Positions 46,421 to 59,556 are shown, counted from the first letter of the stretch. The stretch is 64,000 nt of DNA from Sipunculus nudus (GCA_026874595.1 CM049306.1:6464019-6528018); one strand, 5' to 3'. Translations and numbers: made by a program. The notes: generated by a model from the sequence alone, not told the origin.

Positions 46421-47613
46421 CTATATGTTTACGCTTCTCTGGAGCTGACTTGTCGAAAGATCTCCCCTGTTGTAGCGCTCCCACAGGCTAAACAATTTCC
46501 CTTGAAGTCGCCGGTACTTTTCTCTTTGGAGCCGCTCGAGCTTGGACTGGGACACAAGCTTCATTTGAATAGTAACAAAGTGAGCTTCATGGTAGAGGAG
46601 AGGTATCAGCACATACATGGAAATATTTCCTCGCGCAGCCCGACTGTTGAGACGCCTGTGACATCCTGTAAATAAAACATGACCATGCACATTTATGTTT
46701 GACAATTATAGACAGATTTTAATTATATTCAACATCTTTAACAGTGGACACATTTTAATGTAATGTCGGATCGCCATGTATAGCTAGTTTCTTCTGAAAT
46801 GGCAAAACCAAACATTGGTTCAATCAGTATCTCACTTGAAATATTTAAAATAAAGTTGCATAAAGATTCATTTTATCCCATACAGTAATGAAATCCCATG
46901 CCATTAATTTAAAAAGTTTTTTTATAGCAAAGTATTATAAAAATATTATTAAGATCTAAGAGCCAAGAGTATATTACTATACGGTTAATAACTAAATCAT
47001 ATTACATCACAGACCTTCGACATCGTTATTTGTCCGTACAGCTTTCATGAAAATACTCCAAGACTCAAAAGGCCAGACGACACTTCTGATCCTGCTTTCT
47101 CCTGCAGGGGGCTGCAGATCACTGGTATCCTGATAAAACATGATGAAAAACGAGATCAAAATATAAGAATGAAAAATATGTCCTGAACATTGAACTTTTG
47201 TGTCAGCAAGCGAGATCCAAATTTACAATATATATTGTGCACATTTGCATTCAGATGAAAAAGCTTACAACATTGCAAGGTAAATTGAATGATGAAATTA
47301 AACTGCTCATTATACAACCCCTTCCCTTTTATATATAAGTTTTTAATACAATACAATGGATAGGCCTATATTAATATGAAGAATATACATAACTATATAA
47401 CCTTACCTGTGCGGCGCACGACTGGCAAGCCCATGCTAAATCGATATCGCCACGTGCTGCGGCCCGGTAATCTTCTCTTCTTATTCCTGTTGAACATCTT
47501 CGGTGCTGCCACTGTCCACATTTTTCACAGGAGACCGCTTCCTTGCTCGGATTCACTGGTCTCCTGCACTCAATACACGGGAATTCTATCTTTTTCCGCG
47601 GTCTCATCTCCAT
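46421..47613 (-). CDS. PHD finger plus MULE transposase C-terminus, three exons
   Basis: Exons 47407-47613, 47015-47130 and 46421-46665 splice in frame with CACAG/GTAAGG, TTATCAG, GAAG/GTCTGT and TTTACAG junctions, giving about 188 residues. Exon 1 (ATG 47613) is a complete PHD-type finger: CIEC, CEKC, HRRC, CQSC. Exon 2 ends VWPFESW, then RTNNDVEG, and exon 3 continues CHRRLNSRAARGN, then PLLYHEAHFVTIQMKL, a region that follows the MULE catalytic core in animal MULE-derived proteins. The core itself, including its DDE residues, is missing; only about 280 bp separates exons 1 and 2. The product may act as a trans factor or be a deletion relic. The gene lies between the MULE ends and is free of stops. 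Confidence 0.65.
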
Positions 47614-48566
47614 TGTACAATTAAGGTTGTAACGTAGACAATACTTTGCGGCTGGTTGAAGGCTGGATTAACGTGCAGTCCCTGACTAGACGTATATATA
47701 TAGACACACGCAGAAAAGTGACATTTACTTATCATTCCACAATGCCAGCGTCTAACTTTAACTTACGAGCTGGGAAAAGGCGAAATTGATAACAACTAAT
47801 CACCAGACCCTGATCACTCACTAATGAATTAACGCTTTCACTGGATGATTTGCTGGTCTTGGCAGGACACCCAGTGCGATATACGCATTAGGGCTGACAA
47901 GAAACAGCTGATGACAGACAGTTTTATAGTTGTCAATAGTCATGGGAAATCTTACAATGTTTGAAACGTAACATGATTTGATAACTGATTCAAGAATGAA
48001 ACCAAAATTTTATTTAAGATTTAAATATACTATACATGCACTAAACGAACATTAATATAATTGTTCATGAACTATTTTTGTTTTGTTTTAGTTGTTTTAA
48101 CTTCAGCGTTTACACTTTCGTATTTAAAAATATTGTTGATATTGATCAGGGACAGAACTACGTTTACCAAAACAGAGATCATCCATACGTATAATGCACT
48201 TAGTAATAGTATACCAATAATAAGAAAAAATCAGCAGGGGATTTATGCATTTGTAGGAGAATTGGATTGTGAATAAATTTATATCAAGAGACATATGTAC
48301 CTATAGCTTTCTCCATCTTTTAAAAATAACCGTTACAACAGTAATTTCTGAAAATGGAATTAAATTGTAGAATCGATATCAATACTACGTATATATTTTA
48401 AATGCATTTTGTTCTTTAATATTTACGGTAGATTTATATATATATATATATATATATATAATTCAGCCTGCACTCGTTTGAAGAAATTATGATGCATGTC
48501 TAAATATACTAACACCTATTCCTTTTAAATATTTTTGAAGCAGTAACTATCCCGCTATTTATGATT

Positions 48567-48651
<85 letters not shown>

Positions 48652-48876
48652 TATGACGTATGAAAACCCTGCTCTCTTCAGTTTATGGACCTAAATATAT
48701 CCAAATTTATAGGACTACCTTTTCATATCTCTGCCCCCTATATATATATAAGCTTATTTAAATACGTTCTGTGTTATTTTTTTATTTTATAATACTTGTA
48801 TTTATTATTTTTTATGTCATGAATAGCAAGTTAATAACATATTGCTGGAACTGAAGGCAAATAAATTTATATCTTT

Positions 48877-48912
<36 letters not shown>

Positions 48913-49420
48913 CGTGCGTGAACATGTGAAATCAGGAAATACACATATTTCCTTAAACTTTCAGTAAAAACATATTATTCCTAGCTTATTTACCCGTGCA
49001 TGAAATTCATGCATTTACTGAAGTTTCTAACAAATGCATGTTTTTCCTTAAATCGGGAGCCTAAAATTTAACCCATTTACTAAAATGAAAAACATGGACA
49101 GAATTTTTCTTATGTAGACTGATTTACTTATATAATTAGAATTCATGTTATACCATGGCCTAGCCGTGCATCATCATAAATATACTTCCTCTGAACGCAT
49201 GTGTACGCTTCAAAGAATTTTCATAGTACTGATTTTTTTTGCCGTTTGCGCACTATATATATCGTTGCCGGAGTGTCATTGCCGGAAAAACTGTTGTCTT
49301 TGGTCAGCTATAATCATCTGGGAGTCAGGATAACCTATTTGTTCAAAATATCGGGGTTTGGCATGAAGTATGATATATCTATAGCCCCTTAGCTCCCTGT
49401 TTCCTATATTATATACAAAA

Positions 49421-49458
<38 letters not shown>

Positions 49459-50760
49459 AACCGGAGTTTCAAGTTAAATTAAATCAAAAGACTAGACTTT
49501 TATTTTTACTGAAATAGTTTAATCTTAAAATATATATAGAGTGAACAGAAATACAATTTTGCACAAAAAGAGAGACGAATCAGAAAGTTCAATTACTATA
49601 TACCGAATTAAAACACTTTCATAAAATATATAAACAATTTGTAACAAAGAAAGACAGTATAGCTTTGGAATTCACTCCACCGTTACAGGCATGTCTGAAA
49701 TAAAACAATAATTCTCTAATACAGCAAATTTGTCATATGTGATATGGTATAGACTTTCAAAATAGTCTATGCTCATCATAAAAAATACCGTTTACATCGC
49801 AACTATTTATATTTGCAGTATCCTATTAGTATCTACATCACAATAGCTCTTTGGTGTGGCATCTGACAGTATTTTACCCTTAATATACATATCTTGCATT
49901 ACAATGTATGAGCCAAATTTGATGTTTTCTGCTATTATTCCTATTAATATTCCGTATGCAACATTAAGAAACTGTTGCTACTCATTAACGTGTATGAACA
50001 TGCATATATAAACAATATAGCACTTAAGAGAACACGTGGTTTCTTAATGATAGTTAATCGGCAGCTTTCAAGGTGATTTTAATTACTCTAGAATCAAGAA
50101 ACCGGAAGATATTCTATAGTATATTGGTGTATTCCAGGGTAAATAAAAAAATAGGCATAGTAAGCATCTAGTGAAAGAACAAATAGCTTGCATGGATTTT
50201 TTAACAGTTTTTGCCATCAACCATGAGGTTACAAAACAATCATAGGGTTTGGAGTCTTCACTTCTGCACACAAACAAAATGAAAAGAGAAATAGTAAAAA
50301 AAATGAGAGAAATGTGTAAATATATAATCCCTTTACTGTTAAGATTTATTTTAGAAAAGTCTGACACTCTTTACATTTACATTACAGACAATATCTTGCT
50401 AAGCTTTTGTTCTTTCTTCAAAAAAGTTCAACAAATACAACCAAAATAGTTTCTCTTTAGGTCAACAGGAACCTTAATTTAGAAATTATAATAAATATTC
50501 TAAACATTATTATATCAGATATATATCTATATTTACATTACAGACAATATCTTGCTCAGCTTTTATTGTTCTTTCTTTTCCATATGGGACTAACATTAAT
50601 TAATATAACCACACTCGTGCATATAGAGAAACATGAAAATATTTATTTACGTATACGCCATATTTTATCTAAGTGTGTGTATACTTAAATAATCGAACAT
50701 AAAATAAATGTGAGTTAACAAACATAACACTTGCCAGTAGTTGAATGACATAAGTGTTAG
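47614..50760. other. MULE interior without recognised gene
   Basis: AT-rich sequence with microsatellites. The 71-aa frame at 48061 is hydrophobic at its start but otherwise unrecognised. I see no MULE catalytic motifs on either strand. Confidence 0.5.
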
Positions 50761-50770
50761 CAGAATTAAA

Positions 50771-50825
50771 GGGGGGGGGGGGCGCCCATTTGCGGCCCCT
50801 ATGAATACGCCCCTGAGGCTAGTAG
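50771..50825 (-). repeat. Poly-G element terminus
   Basis: A G run followed by GGCGCCC and GAATACGCCCCTGAGG; in reverse complement it starts CAGGGGCGTATTC, like 21064 and 45254. Confidence 0.65.
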
Positions 50826-51376
50826 TCTGACTGCATTAATTGCTGGGGTTCTGGTGACACATCCAGGTACTAGTATAGCCACCTGATATGACAATGAGAT
50901 GCATGCACACGGCTCATTCAGCAGTGTGCATGGGAGTAATTAACTAACACTATCAATGCATACGGTACATAGGCCTACCTCATTAGCGTATAAAATATTT
51001 TCTTTTGTACTGAAAGGTTACTGATTTAAGAATAATGTAAAAGTATCGATTTTATTGTGGAACATAAACACTTAAATGCATGTTAAACCACGCTACTAAG
51101 CTACTAAATGATTACAGGGAGAACTTAACAAGAACATATGTTAAATAGGCTACATATAAATATATATACTAAATTCACCGTATAAATGCAACGGATTTAT
51201 CCCTTTATTGGCTTTGCCGAACATGAAATACTGATTAAAAAGTTTACCTCTCTGAAGGAGAACTGGTTTTCTTTTTTTCCAGTGAACATGTTATTTCCAT
51301 ATATCCTTTTGACACAGACTACATATTTATATATTTACAAAAGAAACCCATTGCCTTCTGTGCAACTAATGTTTGG

Positions 51377-51492
51377 TTACGAGATGACTTTGGTGGGGGT
51401 ACGAGATGGCCCGCGATTGAGTACGAGATGACTTGGGGTGATACGAGATGACTTGAGTACGAGATGACTTGGGTACGGGTTGACCGGTACCC
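51377..51492 (-). repeat. MULE right terminal iterons
   Basis: Inverted copies, TACGAGATGAC, five or six times, ending GGGTTGACCGGTACCC. Confidence 0.85.
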
Positions 51493-51501
51493 GTCTACTG
51501 A

Positions 51502-53745
51502 TAATGCTGCTTTGCCACTGCATGAGGATTTTGCCCATGAGAGCCAGTCTGATGTTACAATGTCGACATTCCAGTGTATCCCAGACTCCCAGTTCAAAGA
51601 CTTCATCATCTTGATGACACTACTACTCCATTCCCCTGAGGCAAAGCGTGCATGCCGGTCTCTGCTGGACCTGTTCTAGTGATGCCATATACTTGCAAAG
51701 ATAAGGATCCAATACAGCTCTTGAATACTCAAGCACCAAATACACTAGAGCAAAATATGCCTGCTCTCTTAGTTCCTTTGGACAGTGTTTCAAGTTACAC
51801 CAGAGAAATCTGACCTTGGTATTTGCTTAAGCCGTGATGGTTGATATATGAGAAGACCAAGATACATCACTGGAGGTACTTAGCTTTGTCCACTGAGTTG
51901 GTTTATGGCAATATTGTAAATGGGATGCGATGAGCAGTTGATTCTCATGATCTCAGGTTTACTAGGGTTAAATTGCATTCCCAGTCTCAGGCCCCACTCC
52001 TCTCAAGTGCCAGTAGATCTTGTTGCAAGATCTGCTGGTCTGTTGCTGTGTTAATGACTCTATAGAGCAGACAGTCAGCTAGCTGTGAGTGTGAATAATT
52101 GCACCTTGGACTGTACATTGGAAGGTAAGTCATTTATATGAAGCAAGAATAGTAGGGGGTCTGGACAGTGCCCTGAAGTACCCAAAAAGTGACTGGACCT
52201 GCAGTAGATCTGCCACCCTGTACAACCACACTCTGATATCTGATATAGTTTGTCATGTGGCTCAGTAACAAATGCCTTTTGAAATCTAATATTACAATGT
52301 CAGTTTGGTCCTTATTATCATAATTACTTACAAAGCCTTAAGATGGTTGTTAGGGGTTGTGTCTCACAAGACTGTAGGGCTCGTAATCAATTTTGCACAA
52401 TTCAGTAATATCATATACTGATCAAGATGCTTCAATATGTGACTACAAATTATGTGTTCCATAACCTTACAACTAATGGATGTGAGGGACACTGGTCTGT
52501 AATTTTCTGGTAGATGTTTATTACCTTTTTAGAATATCGGCGATACATATGCCATTTTCCATTCTGATAGAAGTTCACCTGTTTGCAGGGACTGGTTAAA
52601 TAATGTAGTAAGGCAAAGTAAAAGCTCAACTGCAAGTTCTTTCAAAATGCGTGCTGATATATTATCCAGGCCAGACGCTTTCCTAACTCTAAAATTAAGT
52701 AAGAGTTTTTGTAACTCCTGACTGCATAATAATAAGGTTACTAATGGAAGGATATGGGTACCCTTTAAGATGGGGTACATCCTCCCCATTTTCTGGAGTA
52801 AAAACAGATTGAAATTGATCTGAAAGTATTTCTGCTTAGGTGGTGCTGTTTACTATGTAATACTCCTTAAGTGGGGTTACTCCTAAATTTTCCTGTCTCT
52901 GTGACTTAACATATCTCCAGAAGGCCTTATAGAGTCCTTGTTGGCCATACTTTCTTTCAAAATATTATTTATATTATCATTATGGGCTTTCCTCAAAATC
53001 TTACATGTCTTGTTTTAACTGGTTAAAACGCTCCCAGTTTTTACTTATAAGTTTTCCTGGGCCAAATTGTAAAGTAGCTGTTTCTTTCATGTCGTCCTAT
53101 GTATGGCAACATTAACCCAAGGTAAGTGGTGTCTATTATTGGTGTTACACGAAGGAATGTTTATCAGTTGATTTCTGTATGTTTTCCTAAATAATAGTCC
53201 AAAATTTCATTTACAGTTCTACTTGTGTTCTCGATTAAGTACTGTTCTGTGAAGGCAATATTGTCCTCCTAAACAGATTTCCAATCAGCAATTTGAGTAA
53301 ACATAAGTTTTAGGAAGTGGCTAAATAGCCGGCAGGGTGCCAGCAGTTAAGTCAACAGGCTAAACAGCCGGCAGGGGAAATTGACTTTGCTGGCAGTCTA
53401 GCCCACTGGCTTAACTGCTGGCAAATGAACTTAACATTGTATGTGCTCTATTACAGTGTGATACTGTGTACTTTCCATAATTATTTTGACAATGAGCTGA
53501 CAATATAGTGCTGACTTCCCAAGATTTACCTGGTTTTTCTAGGGATATTGGGGTCTAAGATCCATATCTGCAACAATAATTTCATGATCTGGTATCCCCG
53601 GTATAGTGGTAATATAACCTAAAAGATCTGGTTTATTCACACAAAACAAATCCAAAATTCTGTTAAATCATGTCGAAAGTTGTTGCATCTGATTCAAATG
53701 ATGATTTCCCAATATTAATGATAGTTTTTCACTCCTTTGGTTTGA
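51502..53745 (-). pseudogene. CR1/L2-like LINE ORF2 with endonuclease and RT
   Basis: On the minus strand, from 53745 down: endonuclease end LDLFCVNKPDLLGYITTIPG, then PDHEIIVADMDLRPQ (about 53590). After a small insertion comes the linker (EILDYYLGKH, NLGVTPLKEYYIVN, LSDQFQSVFTPENG). RT domain 1 reads KASGLDNISARILKELAVEL at about 52660, then FNQSLQTGELLSEWKMAYVS. RT thumb remnants QQRPARFASGEWSSS and MMKSLNWES lie near 51590-51650. Central RT motifs including the catalytic box are degraded. The ORF continues at 44081 beyond the MULE. Confidence 0.8.
53317..53500. repeat. Small insertion with TGCCAGCAGTTAAG palindrome
   Basis: TGCCAGCAGTTAAG (53338-53351) is mirrored by CTTAACTGCTGGCA (53410-53423), and GGCTAAATAGCCGGCAGG is repeated as GGCTAAACAGCCGGCAGG. 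It interrupts the LINE between endonuclease and RT. Confidence 0.6.
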
Positions 53746-54180
53746 AAGTGCATGTATGGTCTGAGAGTGCACATAATGGATGATCAGGCAGGGGCTGGCC
53801 TGGTAAGGGAGATTAAGTGGTGGATGACTGTGTACACACCAATTAACTGACTTAATTTAATTAGGGTACTATGTAAATAAAAATTGTGTGAATGTAATGA
53901 GGTTACAATTTGTGTGTAAAAGACACAGTATACATTAAATATTTTCATTTACATTTTATTGTATACATGATATGAATTTTCTATAAATTATACAAGCACA
54001 ATATACCTCAGAGATGAGTTGAACAAAATATACAGATAATTTTTCTATGTGCCTGGCTCTGCCAGCCATAAGGCATTGTTGTAGCTGGACCCAGTTACAC
54101 TTGAAAATATTTATTTACTCAAATGTTCTTATAGTCAGCTGTCAGCTCTGTTTGCATAGATGTTTTTAATTTCTTTCTCC
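53746..54180 (+). repeat. Fragment related to the KDZ transposon (matches 27190-27670)
   Basis: GGTCTGAGAGTGCA, CACCAATTAACTGACTTAAT, GGTTACAA and TCTGTTTGCAT align in order with the 3' flank of the transposase gene. This is evidence of a second, fragmentary family member. Confidence 0.8.
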
Positions 54181-54723
54181 TCAGTCCTTTCAGGATTGGT
54201 GTCCACACAGGTGATCGAAACTGATCCCTCTGCCATTACTTTAAATTTCCAATCTTATCCAGAGGAGAAAAAGGGCTGGCCAACTAGCCAACTAGCACCG
54301 TGAGTGCTTAAAACCTATTTTTGTTTAAATTTATGACTTACAAGTTTATAAACTACCAAAATGACTGGGGTGATGCAGTCACAAGGCTTAGCTGGGCTCC
54401 TGGAAATTCTAGGCTTAAGTAATGCACAACTTCCTGTTGACTGGGATCATGCAGTCATCTAAGAGCCTGTATAGAGGGTTTCCATTTATGTTGCAGGAAG
54501 TCCCTAATTACCCTGGTAATAGCCATGCTGAGCCATGGTGGAGGACTAGCTGCTGGGGCTGGATGCTGGTCACTGAGCTGTCCGCCTGTATGTGGTAAAC
54601 AAGGACAGCCCTGTTTCTGCTCCATACAACCTGTTTATCTATTATAAAAATCATGAAAGACAAGCAAAGGAGAAATATTTGGGGAAGATAGAGACCATTA
54701 ATGAAATTCCATACAAGCCAAGC

Positions 54724-55150
54724 TTAGCTGACTGAAAATCATCTGAGCTATAGCAATCACTCTTTATCCATCGTCCGTCTGTCCATCTGTCTGTCCGTTA
54801 ACAGGGAACAAATTGTAACTGCTAGACCTGGAATCTTCTAACTTTACATCCAGGGAGGTCATTGAAAAATCTCCTTGGAAACCTAAATTAGGTCACTATT
54901 ACCCATATCCTCTCAGCTATTGGGCTCAGAACTACCCCCCAAGAATAATAAAAAAAATATGCAAAAGCCCCAGTATCTGAACAACTTTTACGTTTATCAC
55001 CATGATTCTTTGTATGCTTATTCATCATGGAGTGTTTCATCAGTTCCTGCAGACTGGTGGTTCCACCTGTTTTTAGCTCAGCTGACTATAAGTCATCTGA
55101 GCTATAGTCGTGGTCCATTGTCCGTCGTCCGTCCATCTGTCCGTCCGTAG
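54724..55150 (+). repeat. Two GCTCAGCTG/GTCCGTC repeat copies
   Basis: At 54724 AGCTGACTGAAAATCATCTG starts one copy, with GTCCGTCTGTCC and GGGAGGTCATTGAAAAATC. At 55073 TTAGCTCAGCTGACTATAAG starts another. Both run in the same direction. No gene. Confidence 0.8.
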
Positions 55151-56040
55151 ATGTGGCACGTTTTGAAACCGTAAGACCTAGGAATCCAAAATTTGGCATA
55201 ATGTTAGATGTCCCCAAGATCTCGTACCAAGCTGAAAACTGGGTCTTTGCGACCTTGTTCCTTCGAGAAATTAAGGAAAAACCTCAATTTTTTATTAAAA
55301 ACCTATTTTCACACTTCAGGACTCCCTTATATCAAAACCACTCTTCTGTTTTTCCTCATATTTACCATAAATAATCCTCTGTATAGTTCCTATGTACATG
55401 CCAAAAATTAGGTCTGTATTATATAATTTAAAAAAATTATGGGCCCAAACATAATGCACTTTGTAAATAATCAGGAAAGAAATTTGATCACTTAACACAA
55501 AACTTTTTAAAGCTAAGCACTTTTTTTCCAGTAATATAACTTTTATTAATCAAAATTAAATTGTATACCCAAAATAAGATCAAAATCTTTTAAATTTTTT
55601 AAAATATTAGCAAAAATAAAAAATTGGTACCTTAAATTTTGCCCAACTTTGACCATGGCACGTTTTTTTCCTGTAACTGCTGTGGATTTATTTTCAAAGC
55701 ATGTTTTTGTTAGCATTTCAACTGTTTACATTAAAAATTTGAAACCAGTTGATCAAAAACTGTAGATTTTATTCAAGTTTTCAAGCACCATGTCACATAT
55801 TGTTTACATCAAGCTAGTGTTATGCAGTTTGCTAGAGCTCAGTATTTTGTAAATTTTATAAGTTATTAGCATAAACATAAAATCAGTACCTTAAATTTTA
55901 CCCAACTTTGACCAAGGCACGTTTTTTTCCTGTGAGTACTGTTGATTTAATTTTCTCAGCATGTAAACATAATTATTTAATTTGTTTAAATCTGAAATTT
56001 GAAACTAAAAGGTTGAAAATTAGGCTAGTTATTGAATTTT
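55151..56040 (+). repeat. AT-rich repeat with two 65-bp units 260 bp apart
   Basis: ACCTTAAATTTTGCCCAACT to CACGTTTTTTTCCTGT at 55629 recurs at 55889 with few changes. The 73-aa frames at 55153-55411 are not recognisable genes. Confidence 0.7.
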
Positions 56041-56214
56041 ATCTTGAGGCTCTATTGTAGCCACTTGCTTTGTTCCAGATGCAGGTAGGCCACTACAGGT
56101 CACTGGAAGTCAGCTATGCCAGGGTTCCTGATTTGTTACAGTCACTGGGGGAGATCCCCTGCTGTGACAGGTGTACAATTGTTCTCATATCACACCCCCT
56201 CCCCCCCCCCCCCC

Positions 56215-57472
56215 CAAGAATATATAAATATACATTTGTATGCATGATGTGGTGTTACATGACAAGATTGAGATTTATGATGATGAAATTTAGAATTATG
56301 AATCAATGTTTATATTCAGAAATATATTTTATATTGGAAATGTATACAAATTAAACTTAAAAGTAAAAAATGAGGATCTAATACAAACATGTATTTATTA
56401 TTTTGAGCCTCAGCAGAATTGGAGATCAGGCTTTGTTTGCCCTGAATGTATATGCAAAAGTGTTGTTAATCCAACCCCCCCCCCCCCCCCCCCCCCCGTC
56501 CCCCCCCCTCCCCCGGCTGTCATTGATCCTTTGTACCTCACCGTCACCTGTACACTGGGACATAAGTAATCATTGCAAATGTGTACAATTTTTTTAATTT
56601 GAAAGATAATTGGATTAGAAAAAATTAAGATCTAATATTAAAACATATTCTTGCATCAGGAGAATGGAACATAAAGTGATCAGCTCTGTCTGTCTATCAT
56701 CTCTCAATTATCATTAAATGTATATATTAATTATGAAATTTTTCCTTTAAACACTGTTGAAATAACTTTCATATGCTGTATGTGTATGAATTCAAGCTAT
56801 TAAAGTCTGAAATTTGAAAGCAACTTATGTATTCAGATGTGTAATATTGCAGATGAAAAACTTTTAAAATATTAAAATATATTATCAACTTTGTTTGTCT
56901 AACAGTATGTCTGTCCTTTTTTAAATATTATGTAATTGTGAGTGAACTATTTAATCCTGTAAGTATTGTTGAATTAAGTGGAAATCCTATATGTATATAC
57001 ACTATATTAATACAGAGATGTAACTCCCATCATTCCAGCCCTCCCCACCCCCCCCCCCCCCCCCCACCCATCCCCCAACCACCACCACCACCACCAAGTC
57101 CTTGCATCTGGGACTGGGGACATCAGTTATATTTCAACTGTATACATTTTATAAAATAAAAAATACATATATTTAATAAAATATATTATGTAAAATAGAT
57201 CCAGTTGAACAAATGTGTAAACTACTGAACTGTCAACAATTTATCAAAAAGCCAGCCAATGATCATGGTAATAATATACATCTTATGTTCACAAACTGCT
57301 CACATGCTTCTTCAATTTTGACATTAGAGAATGCATGGTTTGGTCACAAAATATTATTTGCAACAATTTCTTACTCATCAATACAAACCATCTCTTAGAC
57401 TTGATCCCCATTTGATATTATTTTAGATTTTTACCTTCAAGGTCAACTTCAGCTGAGCACAGTGACCCATAT
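56215..57472 (+). repeat. Poly-C-containing dispersed repeat, copy B
   Basis: Matches copy A along its length. C-rich tracts lie just upstream at 56191-56214 and inside at 56475-56513 and 57045-57067, followed by (ACC)n. The proline-rich open frames here come from the C tracts. Confidence 0.85.
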
Positions 57473-57609
57473 TTATAGCACCATGTCTTGAATGTTTACA
57501 TCAAGTCATTGGTTAACAGTGTTCTAGGCTGTTACATAACACCTTCACTGCTTGCCTACTGCTTCTGTGAGTGTGTGGGTCAGGCAGTAATAACCAGAGA
57601 GCCTTTCTC

Positions 57610-57645
57610 CTCTCTCTCTTCTTTTTCTCTTTCTCTGGCAGTCAT

Positions 57646-57702
<57 letters not shown>
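57610..57702. repeat. (CT)n microsatellite
   Basis: TCTCTC runs, longest at about 57645-57698, then CACACA. Confidence 0.95.
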
Positions 57703-57706
<4 letters not shown>

Positions 57707-57769
57707 CCTCTATGCCTCCCTTCCTCCCTCCACCCCATTCTGTTGACAGGTACTATAAACCTGATTTAT

Positions 57770-58530
57770 TAGATATATATGTTGATGCAATTAAGAAATG
57801 TGAATCAACTGAAATATTCACATATATATGTTATACTCTAAATGTTTAGTTACATTTTTCATACCTGGAAAAAAAATGATGTTATAAAAAAAAGAATTTA
57901 TGTAAAAATTGTTCATAATTTCCTGGCTCAGATGAATGGGAATTAAAATGATTTGCTTTGTTTCTCTAGCTTTCTGCCTTTTTTAAATATTTAATAATTA
58001 TGAATAAACTTTTTTTTCCTGTAAGCACTGATTACTTAAATTTCATATCCTGTACATATATGCAAAGGTATTGTAACTACCACCATCCCCTTCCCCCACC
58101 CCACTAAGTCCTTGTTCCTTGGCACTGTGAACAATAGTTCTATTGCTATAGCATAAAATTTGATAATTTGAAGAAAATATATACAGAGAGACAGAGGCGT
58201 TGTAACTCCCATCATAACCCCCCCCCCCCCCCCCGCCCTCCATCAAGTCCTTCCGCCTGTGGAGTGGGGACTTTATAGCAACTGTATACATATCATAAAA
58301 TAGAAAAAAAAGTTTATTAAAAAAATTGGATTGCATTAGACAAATGTGTAGAATGTTGAACTGTCAACAGCCTGTCAAAAAGGTATCCAATGGAAACGCA
58401 TGGTCAGATCTTAAAATATTATTTGCAACAATTTCTTCAATCATATCAACCAACCATGGCCTAGATTACCTCTTTCTCTCAGACTTTATCTACATTTCAT
58501 AATATTTTAGATTTTAACCTTCCAGGTGTT
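57770..58530 (+). repeat. Poly-C-containing dispersed repeat, copy C
   Basis: A shorter, more diverged copy: GATTTATTAGATATATATG, a C tract at 58216-58234, TGTCAACAGCCTGTCAAAAA, AAAATATTATTTGCAACAAT and CCAACCATGGCC. 58531-59150 holds nothing I recognise. Confidence 0.75.
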
Positions 58531-59156
58531 TAAGTACTGTTGAATGCTCCGTCCCTCTCTCTCTATCTCCTTTTCTCTCTACATCCAACCCTCCTTGCTG
58601 CCCACACTGTTTCCTTTTCCAAACCCCATCCCAATGTCAGCCTCAGTAAATGAGAACAAGATGAATCAGATATATTCATATTTTTATATATTGTATAACT
58701 ATTTGCCAGAAATTATGTCAATATTGTGTAATATGTAGACGTGGTGGGCATCAATATAATGTACCTTGTCAAGACCTAAGAGATATCATGTCATTCAGTC
58801 ACAATTCATAAATCCCCTCTTCAGCATAGTTAATCTTAACATTATATCTGTCAAATTCCATACACTATAGATCCTTCAACAAATAGCCTTATCATTATTC
58901 TACCACTGCTTAGTGTACTGTCATTGCATTCATATTTGCTCGAATATATCGCTATTTTCAACAGCTCCCAAATTAATTAAAATAAACCACTATATTTACT
59001 CCATATTAATCCATCATTCAGGTTGTTTCATACATCATTTACTCACATATTACGTTATATTCCTTTATAATAGCCTAACATGTCCATGATATTCATAAGG
59101 TTTGTCGACTAAATATAGTATCACAATGGTGATACATTTATAGTCCAATCACGATC

Positions 59157-59556
59157 AGCTGAGCGCCGTGACCCATGGGTCCCTTGTTTTTAATTTGTGT
59201 ACAATTTTTTTCTATATTTTTGAAACCATCAAAGATGTGGTTGTCTGTTAACAGGACACAAATCGTAACCATTGGACCTAGAAACGTCTTACTTGACATC
59301 CAGGGAGGTCCATGAAAAATCTCAGTAGAAACAAAAAATTATGTCTCTGTTACCCATGTATTCCGAGCTATTGGGCTCAGAAGTACCCCCCCCCCCCCCC
59401 AGAAAAATTAAAAATTTGATACAAAGCTCCAGTATATTAACAACTGATGCATTGATCACCATGATTGATTGCATGCATGTTCATCAATAACTGTTTCATC
59501 AGTTCCTGCAGACTGGTGGTGCCACCTAGATTTTTTTCGAATTTTTATGCATTTTT
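59157..59556 (+). repeat. Repeat end plus partial copy of the GTCCGTC family
   Basis: CAGCTGAGCGCCGTGACCCA closes one copy at 59190. GTTAACAGGACACAAATCG and CCAGGGAGGTCCATGAAAAA repeat the internal part seen at 54810 and 61990. Confidence 0.75.

Larger units (their letters stand above)
44082..51492 (-). mobile_element. 7.4-kb Mutator-like (MULE) transposon in a LINE
   Basis: A 9-bp duplication, GTCTACTGA, flanks the element (44073-44081 and 51493-51501). Nine base pairs is the usual MULE size. The ends are inverted iterons of GTCATCTCGTACCC: five at 44089-44190 and five or six inverted at 51377-51485; the outermost unit reads GGTCATCTCGTACCCAA against GGTCAACCCGTACCCAA. The enclosed minus-strand gene at 46421-47613 has a MULE-type C-terminus. 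No catalytic core is seen, so the copy is probably non-autonomous. It also carries several nested repeats. Confidence 0.8.

Noticed and set aside
48061-48276. 71-aa hydrophobic protein in the MULE
   Set aside because: It is AT-rich, has no motif, and no splice or context support.
56306-57159. Proline-rich proteins
   Set aside because: The proline runs come from poly-C tracts in repeat copies, with no conserved flanks.
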